Positions 25,889-33,227 of a stretch of DNA of 64,000 nucleotides are shown here, piece by piece (position 1 is the stretch's first letter; every line of letters begins with the position of its first letter). Origin of the DNA: an uncultured Eubacterium sp. (GTDB lineage Bacteria > Bacillota > Clostridia > Lachnospirales > Lachnospiraceae); contig NZ_CALGRE010000015.1 of NCBI RefSeq assembly GCF_937958975.1, forward strand, positions 110,891 to 174,890, given 5' to 3'. A model generated the notes under the pieces. It did not search any database. It had not been told where the DNA came from and saw only the letters and a program-made list of their open reading frames with translations. Position numbers and translations under genes: made by a program.

Positions 25889-26620
25889 ATGAATATAGTA
25901 AAAGAAAGATATGAGATTGCTGATTTAAAACTTTTAATGACCACATATTATAATAAAACAATGGTGCAGGCACAACCTTACAGGGCACAGAAAATGTGGA
26001 AAGAAGAAGAGGCAGATATAAAAATAGATTTTGGACAGGATTTTTATGAAAAAGTGCATAATGAAACCTTGCCGTACACAGGTTATGAAAGTATTGAATA
26101 TATATATACGGGAAGTCTGTTTAGCCGTTATTTATTAAATTATAATGGATGCATGCTGCATTCTTCAGCAGTGGTGGTAGATGGTTATGCGTATCTTTTT
26201 TCGGCAGACAGTGGTACGGGAAAATCGACACATACCAGTTTATGGGTAAAGTATTTTGGAGAAAAAGCATATATCATTAATGATGATAAACCGATATTGA
26301 GATTTATAAATGGCGAATGGTATGTGTATGGAACACCCTGGAGCGGTAAAACGGATTTAAATGTCAATGAGAAGGCGAAACTAGGAGCAATTGTGTTTCT
26401 CGAAAGGTCAGAAGAAAATTGGATACAGCCTATTGACGTAAAGGAGGCAATTCCACTGTTTTTTAATCAGACTATCAGAAAGATGTGGCGGGTTGAAAAG
26501 TTGGATTTGGTTTTAAAATATATGGAGCAGATTCTGACCAATACGCCTATTTATAAAATGGGGTGTGACATAAGTGATAATGCTGTCGTTACAGCATATG
26601 AGAAAATCAGGAGAATGTAA
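25889..26620 (+). CDS. HPr-kinase-like P-loop protein
   Basis: A 243-residue protein with the fold pattern of HPr kinase-like enzymes: HSSAVVVDGYAYLFSADSGTGKSTHTS (P-loop G109-T-G-K112-S113), then INDDKP, YGTPWSGKT and LGAIVFLER. It lacks the N-terminal domain of true HprK. Such stand-alone kinases sit in peptide-modification clusters with PqqD-like proteins (for example the paeninodin lasso cluster and the HPr-rel-A systems), where a kinase phosphorylates the precursor. ATG 25889 has only a weak AGGGA; longer in-frame starts exist (25820, 25802). The stop overlaps the start of the PqqD-like gene by one base. The substrate is unknown. Confidence 0.8.
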   Translation: MNIVKERYEIADLKLLMTTYYNKTMVQAQPYRAQKMWKEEEADIKIDFGQDFYEKVHNETLPYTGYESIEYIYTGSLFSRYLLNYNGCMLHSSAVVVDGYAYLFSADSGTGKSTHTSLWVKYFGEKAYIINDDKPILRFINGEWYVYGTPWSGKTDLNVNEKAKLGAIVFLERSEENWIQPIDVKEAIPLFFNQTIRKMWRVEKLDLVLKYMEQILTNTPIYKMGCDISDNAVVTAYEKIRRM

Positions 26621-26883
26621 TGAAAATAAAAGAAGGATTTTTATTGAGAAATGTTGCGGGAAATAATGTAGTTGTTCCAATTGGACAGGCTACTCTGGAT
26701 TTTAATGGAATGATGAGCCTTAATGATACAGGAGCTTTTCTTTTTTCGAAAATGATTGAGGGAACAACAAGAGAGAAGTTAATAGAGGAATTGATATCTG
26801 AATATGGGATAGACGAACAATTGGCGCAAAAAGACGTTGATACATTTATACAAAAGGTTGAAGGAGAGGATTTATTTGAATAA
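26620..26883 (+). CDS. PqqD-family peptide-binding protein
   Basis: An 87-residue protein with the PqqD / RRE fold pattern: KEGFLLRNVAGNNVVVPIG, MMSLNDTGAFLFSKMIEG and a C-terminal winged-helix part TREKLIEELISEYGID..LAQKDVDTFI. PqqD-type proteins bind the leader of a ribosomal peptide and present it to modifying enzymes. It overlaps the preceding kinase-like gene (TAATG) and the next gene by 8 bases, so all are probably translated together. No precursor peptide gene was found nearby. Confidence 0.85.
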   Translation: MKIKEGFLLRNVAGNNVVVPIGQATLDFNGMMSLNDTGAFLFSKMIEGTTREKLIEELISEYGIDEQLAQKDVDTFIQKVEGEDLFE

Positions 26884-27352
26884 AGTTGTATCGATTGAAG
26901 ATATTGTTCCGTTAATAAAGGAACAATTAGATAAGAATGGTTGCATAAAATTTACTCCCAAAGGAAATAGTATGTTGCCAACGCTGAGAAACAATAAAGA
27001 TTGTGTTACATTAAGGAGACCTGAGTTTCCACTGAAGAGATATCAGATTGCTTTTTATCTGAGAGATAATGGTCAATATGTTTTGCATCGTGTCGTAAAG
27101 GTGGAAAAAAGTAATACATATGGTATGCGTGGAGATAATCAGTTTCGTATTGAAAAGGGTGTCAGGGAAAATCAGATAATTGGCATAGTAAGCAGTTTTA
27201 TAAGAAGTGGAAAAGAGTATAATGGGAATGAAAAAACTTATAAATTTTATTGTGTTTTATGGAGTAAAACAGTAAAGTTACGCAAAATACTACGCAAAAC
27301 CAGGATTCTTGCAGGAAAAATAAAAAGAAGAATAATAGGAATATTTAGATGA
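26876..27352 (+). CDS. S26-family peptidase, SipW/ER-type signature
   Basis: A 158-residue protein with signal-peptidase-I boxes: KGNSMLPTL (Ser32, box B), VLHRVVKV (His71, box D) and MRGDNQ (box E, about 85-90). The His in box D in place of Lys is the SipW / ER-type Ser-His form. There is no N-terminal membrane anchor; the C-terminus is strongly basic. TTG 26876 is chosen because AAGGAGAGG (26861-26869) lies correctly before it; this start overlaps the PqqD-like stop by 8 bases. A TTG at 26837 would add 13 residues. A role in removing a leader peptide is inference. Confidence 0.78.
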   Translation: MNKVVSIEDIVPLIKEQLDKNGCIKFTPKGNSMLPTLRNNKDCVTLRRPEFPLKRYQIAFYLRDNGQYVLHRVVKVEKSNTYGMRGDNQFRIEKGVRENQIIGIVSSFIRSGKEYNGNEKTYKFYCVLWSKTVKLRKILRKTRILAGKIKRRIIGIFR

Positions 27353-29049
27353 AAGATACGAATAGTTTACGTTGGATAATAAAAAACGGAAAGGGACAGA
27401 TTCCTAAAATAATAATTTTAAGTGTTTCCAATATGATTTTGGCGTCGGTAGCAACAGCACTGGCGTTGGTTAGCAAATATGCTATCGATTCAGCGCAAAG
27501 AGCGGCGATGGCTGACGGTGGTGCAGAATTTGCACATTATAGAAATCAGATTGTTTTTTACGGTGTGTTGATATTGGCGATTATTACGTTTCGTCTATGT
27601 TTGCGGGTTTATACACAAAGTCTTGCAATTAAAATTCAGGCGAGTTTGGAGATGCATATGCGTTCAAACTTATTTGAGGATATACTCAAAAAGAAATTTA
27701 ATTGTATTAATCAATATCACAGTGGTGAATTAATGAATAGAATTACCAGTGATATAAAAATTATTACAGATGGAATTACAACGATTGTTCCGAACTTTCT
27801 ATATTTTGTTACGCAATTTGCAGGGGCATTTGTTGTCCTGATATTTTTTGACTGGAAATTTACAATGCTTTTTATTGCAGCAGGTGTGGTGATATCCATG
27901 GTTACACTGCTTTTTCGGTCAAAATTAAAGAGTCTTCATAAAGAAGTTCAGGAAACAGACGGAAAGGTAAGGTCGTTTTTTCAGGAAGCAATTGAGAGTA
28001 TTTTGGTTGTAAAAACTTTTGGTGTGGAAAAGCAGTTTAAAGAAAAGGGAGACGACCTGCAGAAAATAAATTATAACGCAAAAATGAAACGAAGAAGAAT
28101 CAGCATTTTTGCTAATGCGGGATTTTCTTTTGTTTTTAATGCAGGATATTTGTTTGCACTTGTGTGGTGTGCATTAAAGGTGTGTACGAATGCAATGACA
28201 TATGGAACACTGACCGCAGTTTTACAACTTATTTCACAGATACAGACACCTTTTGTAAATATAACAAAGGTTGTTCCTCAGTATTATGCAATCTTAGCTT
28301 CAGCAGAACGTGTTATGGAAATTGAAGATATTGAAATAGAAGAGAAATCCGACAAACAAATTGATGTCGAAAAATTCTATTCAGAGTTTACCAAGGTAAA
28401 ATTTGAAGATATTCGATTTAATTATGGCAGAGAAAGTGTTTTGGAATCGGGAGAAGCGGCATTTTCCAAGGGTGACTTTGTTGCGATAAGAGGTATTTCA
28501 GGTATTGGCAAGAGTACATTGATGAAAATGCTTCTTGGCGTGTTTAAGCCGCAGAGTGGTCATATAAGACTTTATAAAGAAAACGGAAAATCTGTAGAAG
28601 CTAGTCCGGATACAAGATGTCTCTTTTCGTATGTTCCGCAGGGAAACTATTTATTCAGCGGAACGTTGAGAGAAAACATTCTCTTGATTAATCCGAATGC
28701 AACAGAAGAACAAATTAAAGAAGCATTAGAGATTAGTGATATTTATAATTTTGTAAAAACACTTCCGAATGGTTTGGATACTATTATAGGAGAGAAAGGA
28801 CTGGGAATATCAGAGGGGCAGGCACAGCGCCTTGCCATTGCCAGGGCTTTGCTGAGCGAGGCGCCAATTCTCCTGTTAGATGAGGCAACATCAGCTCTTG
28901 ACGCGGCAACTGAGCAAAATGTACTTGAGAGAATGAGACGTCTTAATAGAAAAACTTGCATCATTATTACACATAAAGCAGCAGCACTGGATGTGTGTAA
29001 CAAAGAATTTGTAATTGATAATAAAAAACTGTATTGTATTGAAAAATAG
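27349..29049 (+). CDS. ABC exporter (membrane and ATPase domains fused)
   Basis: A 566-residue half-transporter with six membrane helices (about 20-310) and an ATPase domain: Walker A GISGIGKST, Q-loop YVPQGNYLFSGT, Walker B APILLLDEATSALD and H-loop ITHKA. The signature motif reads GISEGQAQR in place of LSGGQ. There is no C39 peptidase domain, so leader removal would need another protein such as the neighbouring S26-type peptidase. It starts within the stop of that gene (ATGA). Exported substrate unknown. Confidence 0.9.
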   Translation: MKDTNSLRWIIKNGKGQIPKIIILSVSNMILASVATALALVSKYAIDSAQRAAMADGGAEFAHYRNQIVFYGVLILAIITFRLCLRVYTQSLAIKIQASLEMHMRSNLFEDILKKKFNCINQYHSGELMNRITSDIKIITDGITTIVPNFLYFVTQFAGAFVVLIFFDWKFTMLFIAAGVVISMVTLLFRSKLKSLHKEVQETDGKVRSFFQEAIESILVVKTFGVEKQFKEKGDDLQKINYNAKMKRRRISIFANAGFSFVFNAGYLFALVWCALKVCTNAMTYGTLTAVLQLISQIQTPFVNITKVVPQYYAILASAERVMEIEDIEIEEKSDKQIDVEKFYSEFTKVKFEDIRFNYGRESVLESGEAAFSKGDFVAIRGISGIGKSTLMKMLLGVFKPQSGHIRLYKENGKSVEASPDTRCLFSYVPQGNYLFSGTLRENILLINPNATEEQIKEALEISDIYNFVKTLPNGLDTIIGEKGLGISEGQAQRLAIARALLSEAPILLLDEATSALDAATEQNVLERMRRLNRKTCIIITHKAAALDVCNKEFVIDNKKLYCIEK

Positions 29050-29078
29050 AAAAAAGGGCTTTGCAGCCCTTTTTTCTA
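29047..29078. terminator. Bidirectional terminator after the ABC exporter gene
   Basis: A perfect 14-bp stem (29047-29060 with 29065-29078) with TTGC loop has six As on one side and six Ts on the other, so it can serve both the exporter gene and the small minus-strand gene. The exporter stop codon is inside the stem. Confidence 0.92.
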
Positions 29079-29108
29079 ATCTGTCTTCTTTGACGCTTTA
29101 CTTTTTTC

Positions 29109-29285
29109 TTATAGAGAACTTTTTGTAAGTTTTAATTCTTTCCACAAAGCATCGTGGAATATCATAGCAAGTTCTTCCCAATGTTGATGTTGTTGTTTTT
29201 CATAATTTAATTGTCTTTTGAGTCCTTCAATCTCATTGAGCAGAGATTCGGTATCTCGAAGTAATAGTGTTTCTTCATGACTCAT
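29109..29285 (-). CDS. Small 58-residue helical protein, unknown function
   Basis: On the minus strand ATG 29285-29283 opens a 58-codon frame ending at TAA 29111-29109. The product begins MSHEETLLLRDTESLLNEIE and is rich in Glu, Leu, Gln and His, with a heptad-like pattern (LLLRDTESLLNEIEGLKRQL) and a cluster QQHQHW; it looks like a short soluble coiled coil. A purine-rich GGGGGAAAGGG lies upstream and a terminator follows immediately. I do not recognise the family. It occupies most of the 463-base gap between the exporter and glmM. Confidence 0.6.
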   Translation of the reverse strand: MSHEETLLLRDTESLLNEIEGLKRQLNYEKQQHQHWEELAMIFHDALWKELKLTKSSL

Positions 29286-29443
29286 TCTATATTTCCCTTT
29301 CCCCCAAAATAAAAGTTTTTATACTCCCAATAAGTAATTATAACATTGATAGTATAGTTTGTGTGAAAAAAATATCGACATATATTGACTTTAAACAACA
29401 AAGTGTATTATTGGTTACAGCTAATTGGAAGTAATAGAAAACA

Positions 29444-29472
29444 TTGTAAAAAATAGTACAATATTATATAAT
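29444..29472 (+). promoter_or_regulatory. glmM operon promoter
   Basis: TTGTAA (29444-29449) and TATAAT (29467-29472) are 17 bases apart; glmM starts 41 bases after the -10 box. Confidence 0.75.
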
Positions 29473-29512
29473 AAAAAAGTTACTGAGACATAATAATTTA
29501 TGGAGGCGTTTC

Positions 29513-30856
29513 ATGGGAAAATATTTTGGAACAGATGGATTTAGAGGTGAGGCAAATGTAAACCTTACGGCAATGCATGCGTTTAAGGTTGGAAGATTTC
29601 TTGGATGGTATTATGGGAGATATCACAAGTGTTCTGTTGCCATAGGAAAAGATACAAGAAGAAGCAGTTATATGTTTGAGGATGCACTTTCGGCGGGGCT
29701 GACATCGACAGGTGCAGATGTTTATCTCCTCCATGTTACCACAACACCAAGCGTATCTTATGTGGTGAAAACAGAAGATTTTGATTGTGGTATTATGATT
29801 TCTGCAAGCCATAATCCTTTTTATGATAATGGAATTAAGCTGATTAATGGAAAAGGTGAGAAAATGGAGCAGGAGGTTATTGACGAAGTCGAAAAATATA
29901 TCGATGCAGACTTTGATTCAATACCATATGCTACAATGGATAAGATAGGAAGAACAATTGACTATTTTGCAGGTAGAAACAGATATATGGGATATTTGAT
30001 GACACTTGCGAAGGACTCATTTAGAAATATAAAGGTAGGGCTGGATTGCTCTAATGGCAGCGCATGGACGATTGCAAAAAGTGTGTTTGATGCATTAGGT
30101 GCAGAGACATATGTAATTAATAATGAACCCAACGGAACGAATATTAACATGAATTGTGGTTCGACACATATAGAAGTGCTGCAAAAGTTTGTAAAAGAGA
30201 AACATTTAGACATTGGCTTTGCGTATGATGGAGATGCAGACCGGTGCTTTTGTGTAGATGACCAGGGAAATATCGTGAATGGAGATTTGATTCTGTATGT
30301 ATGTGGAGTTTATCTGAAACAGCATGGAGAATTAGATAACAATACAGTTGTCACTACAATAATGTCTAATATCGGATTATACAAAGCATTTGATGCTGTT
30401 GGAATCAAATACGAAAAGACAGATGTTGGGGATAAGTATGTCTATGAATGTATGAGAAACAATGACTATCGTCTTGGAGGAGAAGAGTCGGGACATATTA
30501 TATTTAGTAAATATGCCACAACAGGTGACGGTATTCTTACATCCATAAAATTAATGGAAGTAATGATTTCATCTAAGAGAAAGATGTCCGAGCTGATAAA
30601 TCCGGTTACAATTTACCCACAGTGTTTAAAAAATATTAAGGTAATAAGCAAGCCGGAGGCAAAAGCAGACGTGGATGTACAAAAGGCAGTGCAGGAAGTT
30701 TCAGATGTGTTAGGAAATGACGGTAGAATTATTTTAAGAGAAAGTGGAACCGAGCCGGTTCTTCGTGTGATGGTTGAGGCAAAAACAGACCAGATTGCAG
30801 AGCAGTGTGTTGACAAAGTGATTGACGTGATAAAGAAAAAGGGACATGCGGTATAA
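29513..30856 (+). CDS. glmM: Phosphoglucosamine mutase
   Basis: A 447-residue phosphohexomutase that converts glucosamine-6-P to glucosamine-1-P for cell-wall UDP-GlcNAc. The N-terminus MGKYFGTDGFRGEAN, the phosphoserine loop SASHNPFYDNGIK (S99), the metal loop DGDADR, GGEESGH and the phosphate-binding RESGTEPVLRVMVE are all present. TGGAGG precedes ATG 29513. It heads an operon with vanZ-like, hisC and mntP. Confidence 0.95.
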   Translation: MGKYFGTDGFRGEANVNLTAMHAFKVGRFLGWYYGRYHKCSVAIGKDTRRSSYMFEDALSAGLTSTGADVYLLHVTTTPSVSYVVKTEDFDCGIMISASHNPFYDNGIKLINGKGEKMEQEVIDEVEKYIDADFDSIPYATMDKIGRTIDYFAGRNRYMGYLMTLAKDSFRNIKVGLDCSNGSAWTIAKSVFDALGAETYVINNEPNGTNINMNCGSTHIEVLQKFVKEKHLDIGFAYDGDADRCFCVDDQGNIVNGDLILYVCGVYLKQHGELDNNTVVTTIMSNIGLYKAFDAVGIKYEKTDVGDKYVYECMRNNDYRLGGEESGHIIFSKYATTGDGILTSIKLMEVMISSKRKMSELINPVTIYPQCLKNIKVISKPEAKADVDVQKAVQEVSDVLGNDGRIILRESGTEPVLRVMVEAKTDQIAEQCVDKVIDVIKKKGHAV

Positions 30857-31390
30857 ATGAAAGAACATAAAAAACATCGGATAAAACTATGGGCAGTAAG
30901 AGTGATTCTTATTGCTCTTATCGTTTTGTGGATGAGTACAATATTTGGTTTTTCAGCAGAGAGTGGGGAACAATCTCAGTCTTTGAGTGATAAAATAACG
31001 ATAAGAGTTGTAAATATTCTCAATGCTGATTATGATAACATGAGTATTGCACAGCAGCGGGAATATTTTAATACAATAAGTTTTTTTGTCAGGAAAACGG
31101 GACATTTTGGAGAATATGCTATTTTAGGTATACTAATGGTTACGTTTATTATGACGTTCGAAACAATTAGAAATCTAAGGAGAATTGGAATGCTGCCTAT
31201 TTTGATAACTACGTTGGTGGGAATGATATATGCGGCAACAGATGAGATTCATCAGGGATTTGTGGATGGCAGAAGTCCAAAAGTTATGGATGTGTGTATA
31301 GACACAGCAGGAAGTTTCGTGGGAGCTGTATTTTTTGTGATTTTATGGCTTCTCATTTTTAGGAGGAAGAAAAAAAGTGTGGGAAAATAA
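30857..31390 (+). CDS. VanZ-family membrane protein
   Basis: A 177-residue protein with about four membrane helices and VanZ hallmarks: an N-terminal FSAESGEQSQSLS segment, FVRKTGHFGEYAILG and ATDEIHQGFVDGRSPKVMDVCIDTAG. VanZ-like proteins are widespread in Firmicutes; the prototype confers low teicoplanin resistance, but most have no known role. The start immediately follows the glmM stop, and its end overlaps hisC by 14 bases. Confidence 0.88.
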   Translation: MKEHKKHRIKLWAVRVILIALIVLWMSTIFGFSAESGEQSQSLSDKITIRVVNILNADYDNMSIAQQREYFNTISFFVRKTGHFGEYAILGILMVTFIMTFETIRNLRRIGMLPILITTLVGMIYAATDEIHQGFVDGRSPKVMDVCIDTAGSFVGAVFFVILWLLIFRRKKKSVGK

Positions 31391-32426
31391 CGTTAGAAGG
31401 GTAACTCCCTATACGCCGGGGGAGCAGCCAAAGGATAAGGATATTATTAAATTAAATACAAACGAAAGTCCATATCCGCCATCACCTATGGTGGAGAAAG
31501 CAATCAATGGGATTTGGCCGGAACAGTTTAGACTGTATCCTGACCCGGATGCGACTGTTCTGACAGAGGCATTGGCAGAATATTATGATGTAAACCCGGA
31601 GCAGATATTCGTTGGGGTTGGTTCTGATGATGTATTGGGAATGGCTTTTTTAACATTTTTCAATTCGGATAAGCCGATACTTTTTCCGGATATTACATAT
31701 TCATTTTATGATGTGTGGGCAGATTTATTTCGGATAAAATATGAGACAAAACCACTAAATGATAGGTTTGAAATAGTGAAAGAGGATTATTTTGTGGAGA
31801 ATGGTGGAATTATTTTTCCGAACCCGAATGCACCTACCGCGATAGAAATGCCTCTCTCAGAAATAGAAGAAATCATTAAGGAAAATACAGATGTCGTAGT
31901 CATTATCGATGAGGCGTATATAGATTTTGGAGATGCTTCAGCACTTTCTTTGATAGATAAGTATGATAATCTTTTGGTGGTGAGAACATTTTCTAAATCA
32001 AGAGCTATGGCAGGAATGAGAATTGGTTACGCCATAGGAAATGAGAAATTAATTAATCCACTTAAGGCTGTAAAATTCTCTTATAATTCATATACGATGA
32101 ATCAGACATCCATCTATGCAGGTCAGGCAGCGATTAGAGATGATGTCTATTTTAGAGAATTGGTCGCTAAAATTGTCGAGACAAGAGAGCATGCAAAAGA
32201 AAGATTGACGCAGCTTGGTTTTTCATTTACAGATTCTAAAACGAATTTCATATTTGCTACGCATAAATGTGTGTCGGCAGAATATATTTTTGAGGAATTG
32301 AAGAAGAAAAAAATATATGTGAGATATTTTAATAAACCGCGAATTAACAATTATCTCAGAATTACGATTGGTACGGAGGAGGAGATGAAACAGTTGTACA
32401 AAGCATTGGAGGAGATTGTAAGATAA
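31377..32426 (+). CDS. hisC: Histidinol-phosphate aminotransferase family enzyme
   Basis: A 349-residue class I/II PLP aminotransferase. Motifs match HisC: NESPYPPSP, GVGSDDVL, FPNPNAPT, VVIIDEAYIDF and the PLP lysine in TFSKSRAMAGMRIGYA. The start is GTG 31377, ten bases after AGGAGG and within the vanZ-like gene. There are no other his genes nearby, so a broader role (for example aromatic amino acids) is possible. Confidence 0.88.
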   Translation: MWENNVRRVTPYTPGEQPKDKDIIKLNTNESPYPPSPMVEKAINGIWPEQFRLYPDPDATVLTEALAEYYDVNPEQIFVGVGSDDVLGMAFLTFFNSDKPILFPDITYSFYDVWADLFRIKYETKPLNDRFEIVKEDYFVENGGIIFPNPNAPTAIEMPLSEIEEIIKENTDVVVIIDEAYIDFGDASALSLIDKYDNLLVVRTFSKSRAMAGMRIGYAIGNEKLINPLKAVKFSYNSYTMNQTSIYAGQAAIRDDVYFRELVAKIVETREHAKERLTQLGFSFTDSKTNFIFATHKCVSAEYIFEELKKKKIYVRYFNKPRINNYLRITIGTEEEMKQLYKALEEIVR

Positions 32427-32427
32427 G

Positions 32428-33000
32428 ATGGGATTCATTGATATTATTCTAATCGGTGTAGGATTATCTATGGATGCCTTTGCAGTATCTATCTGCAAAG
32501 GATTGAAAATGAAGGTAATAGATTTAAAGCAGTGCTTTGTGATTGCGGTTTTCTTCGGCATATTTCAGGCGATAATGCCACTGATAGGCTATGGATTGAG
32601 TGTAAGTTTTGTGGGGTATATGAATGCGTATAGTCATTGGGTGGCGTTTATACTGTTATTCATTATTGGAGCAAATATGATTAGAGAATCTGTCGGAGAT
32701 GAAACGGAGGAGAAGCAGCCGGGTTTTTCAATAGATATAAAGGAGTTGTTTTTGCTGGCAATTGCTACAAGTATTGATGCTTTGGCGGTTGGTGTAACTT
32801 TTGGTACAATGGGTGATAAACTTCGTCTTCCGATATGGAGCGCTGTATTAGTAATCGGATGTATTACATTTATAATCTCTATGGCCGGTGTTTTTATTGG
32901 AAATGTATTTGGCTCCAAATATAAGAAGAGGGCAGAGATTGCAGGTGGACTTATTTTAATATTGATAGGAATTAAAGTAGTATTAGAACATTTTTTATAG
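32428..33000 (+). CDS. mntP: Manganese efflux pump MntP
   Basis: A 190-residue protein with six membrane helices in two related halves, each with the family motif: GLSMDAFAVSICKG near the start and ATSIDALAVGVTFG in the middle. MntP exports Mn(II). It starts one base after the hisC stop. No manganese riboswitch is seen before it, as it lies inside an operon. Confidence 0.92.
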   Translation: MGFIDIILIGVGLSMDAFAVSICKGLKMKVIDLKQCFVIAVFFGIFQAIMPLIGYGLSVSFVGYMNAYSHWVAFILLFIIGANMIRESVGDETEEKQPGFSIDIKELFLLAIATSIDALAVGVTFGTMGDKLRLPIWSAVLVIGCITFIISMAGVFIGNVFGSKYKKRAEIAGGLILILIGIKVVLEHFL

Positions 33001-33029
33001 ATATAAAAGAGAATGTGGAAAATGAACGG

Positions 33030-33075
33030 CCTGAAAGGTTAGATTTTAAAATTTAACCTTTCAGGTTCGTTTTGT
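33030..33075 (+). terminator. Terminator after mntP
   Basis: A perfect 12-bp stem (33030-33041 with 33054-33065) with a 12-base loop, followed by TTCGTTTTGTTTTT. Confidence 0.8.
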
Positions 33076-33227
33076 TTTTAATTTGCAGCAGTTCAGTTAT
33101 TTGATATAAAAATGTAACAATTTGTTAATTTAATATCTAATGAAATATAAAAAAATAGAGTAAAATAGAATTTACAGAAAATAGTTTGACATGATATTAC
33201 TATAAAAATTGTTAGGAGGCGAGATAT

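Noticed and set aside
32380..32427. Manganese riboswitch before mntP
   Set aside because: mntP starts one base after hisC inside an operon, leaving no room for a yybP-ykoY-type element.
33001..33227. CIRCE or CtsR operator before clpB
   Set aside because: No TTAGCACTC-N9-GAGTGCTAA and no tandem GGTCAAA repeats are seen. TTGACA at 33186 has no -10 box at the right distance, so no heat-shock element was called.
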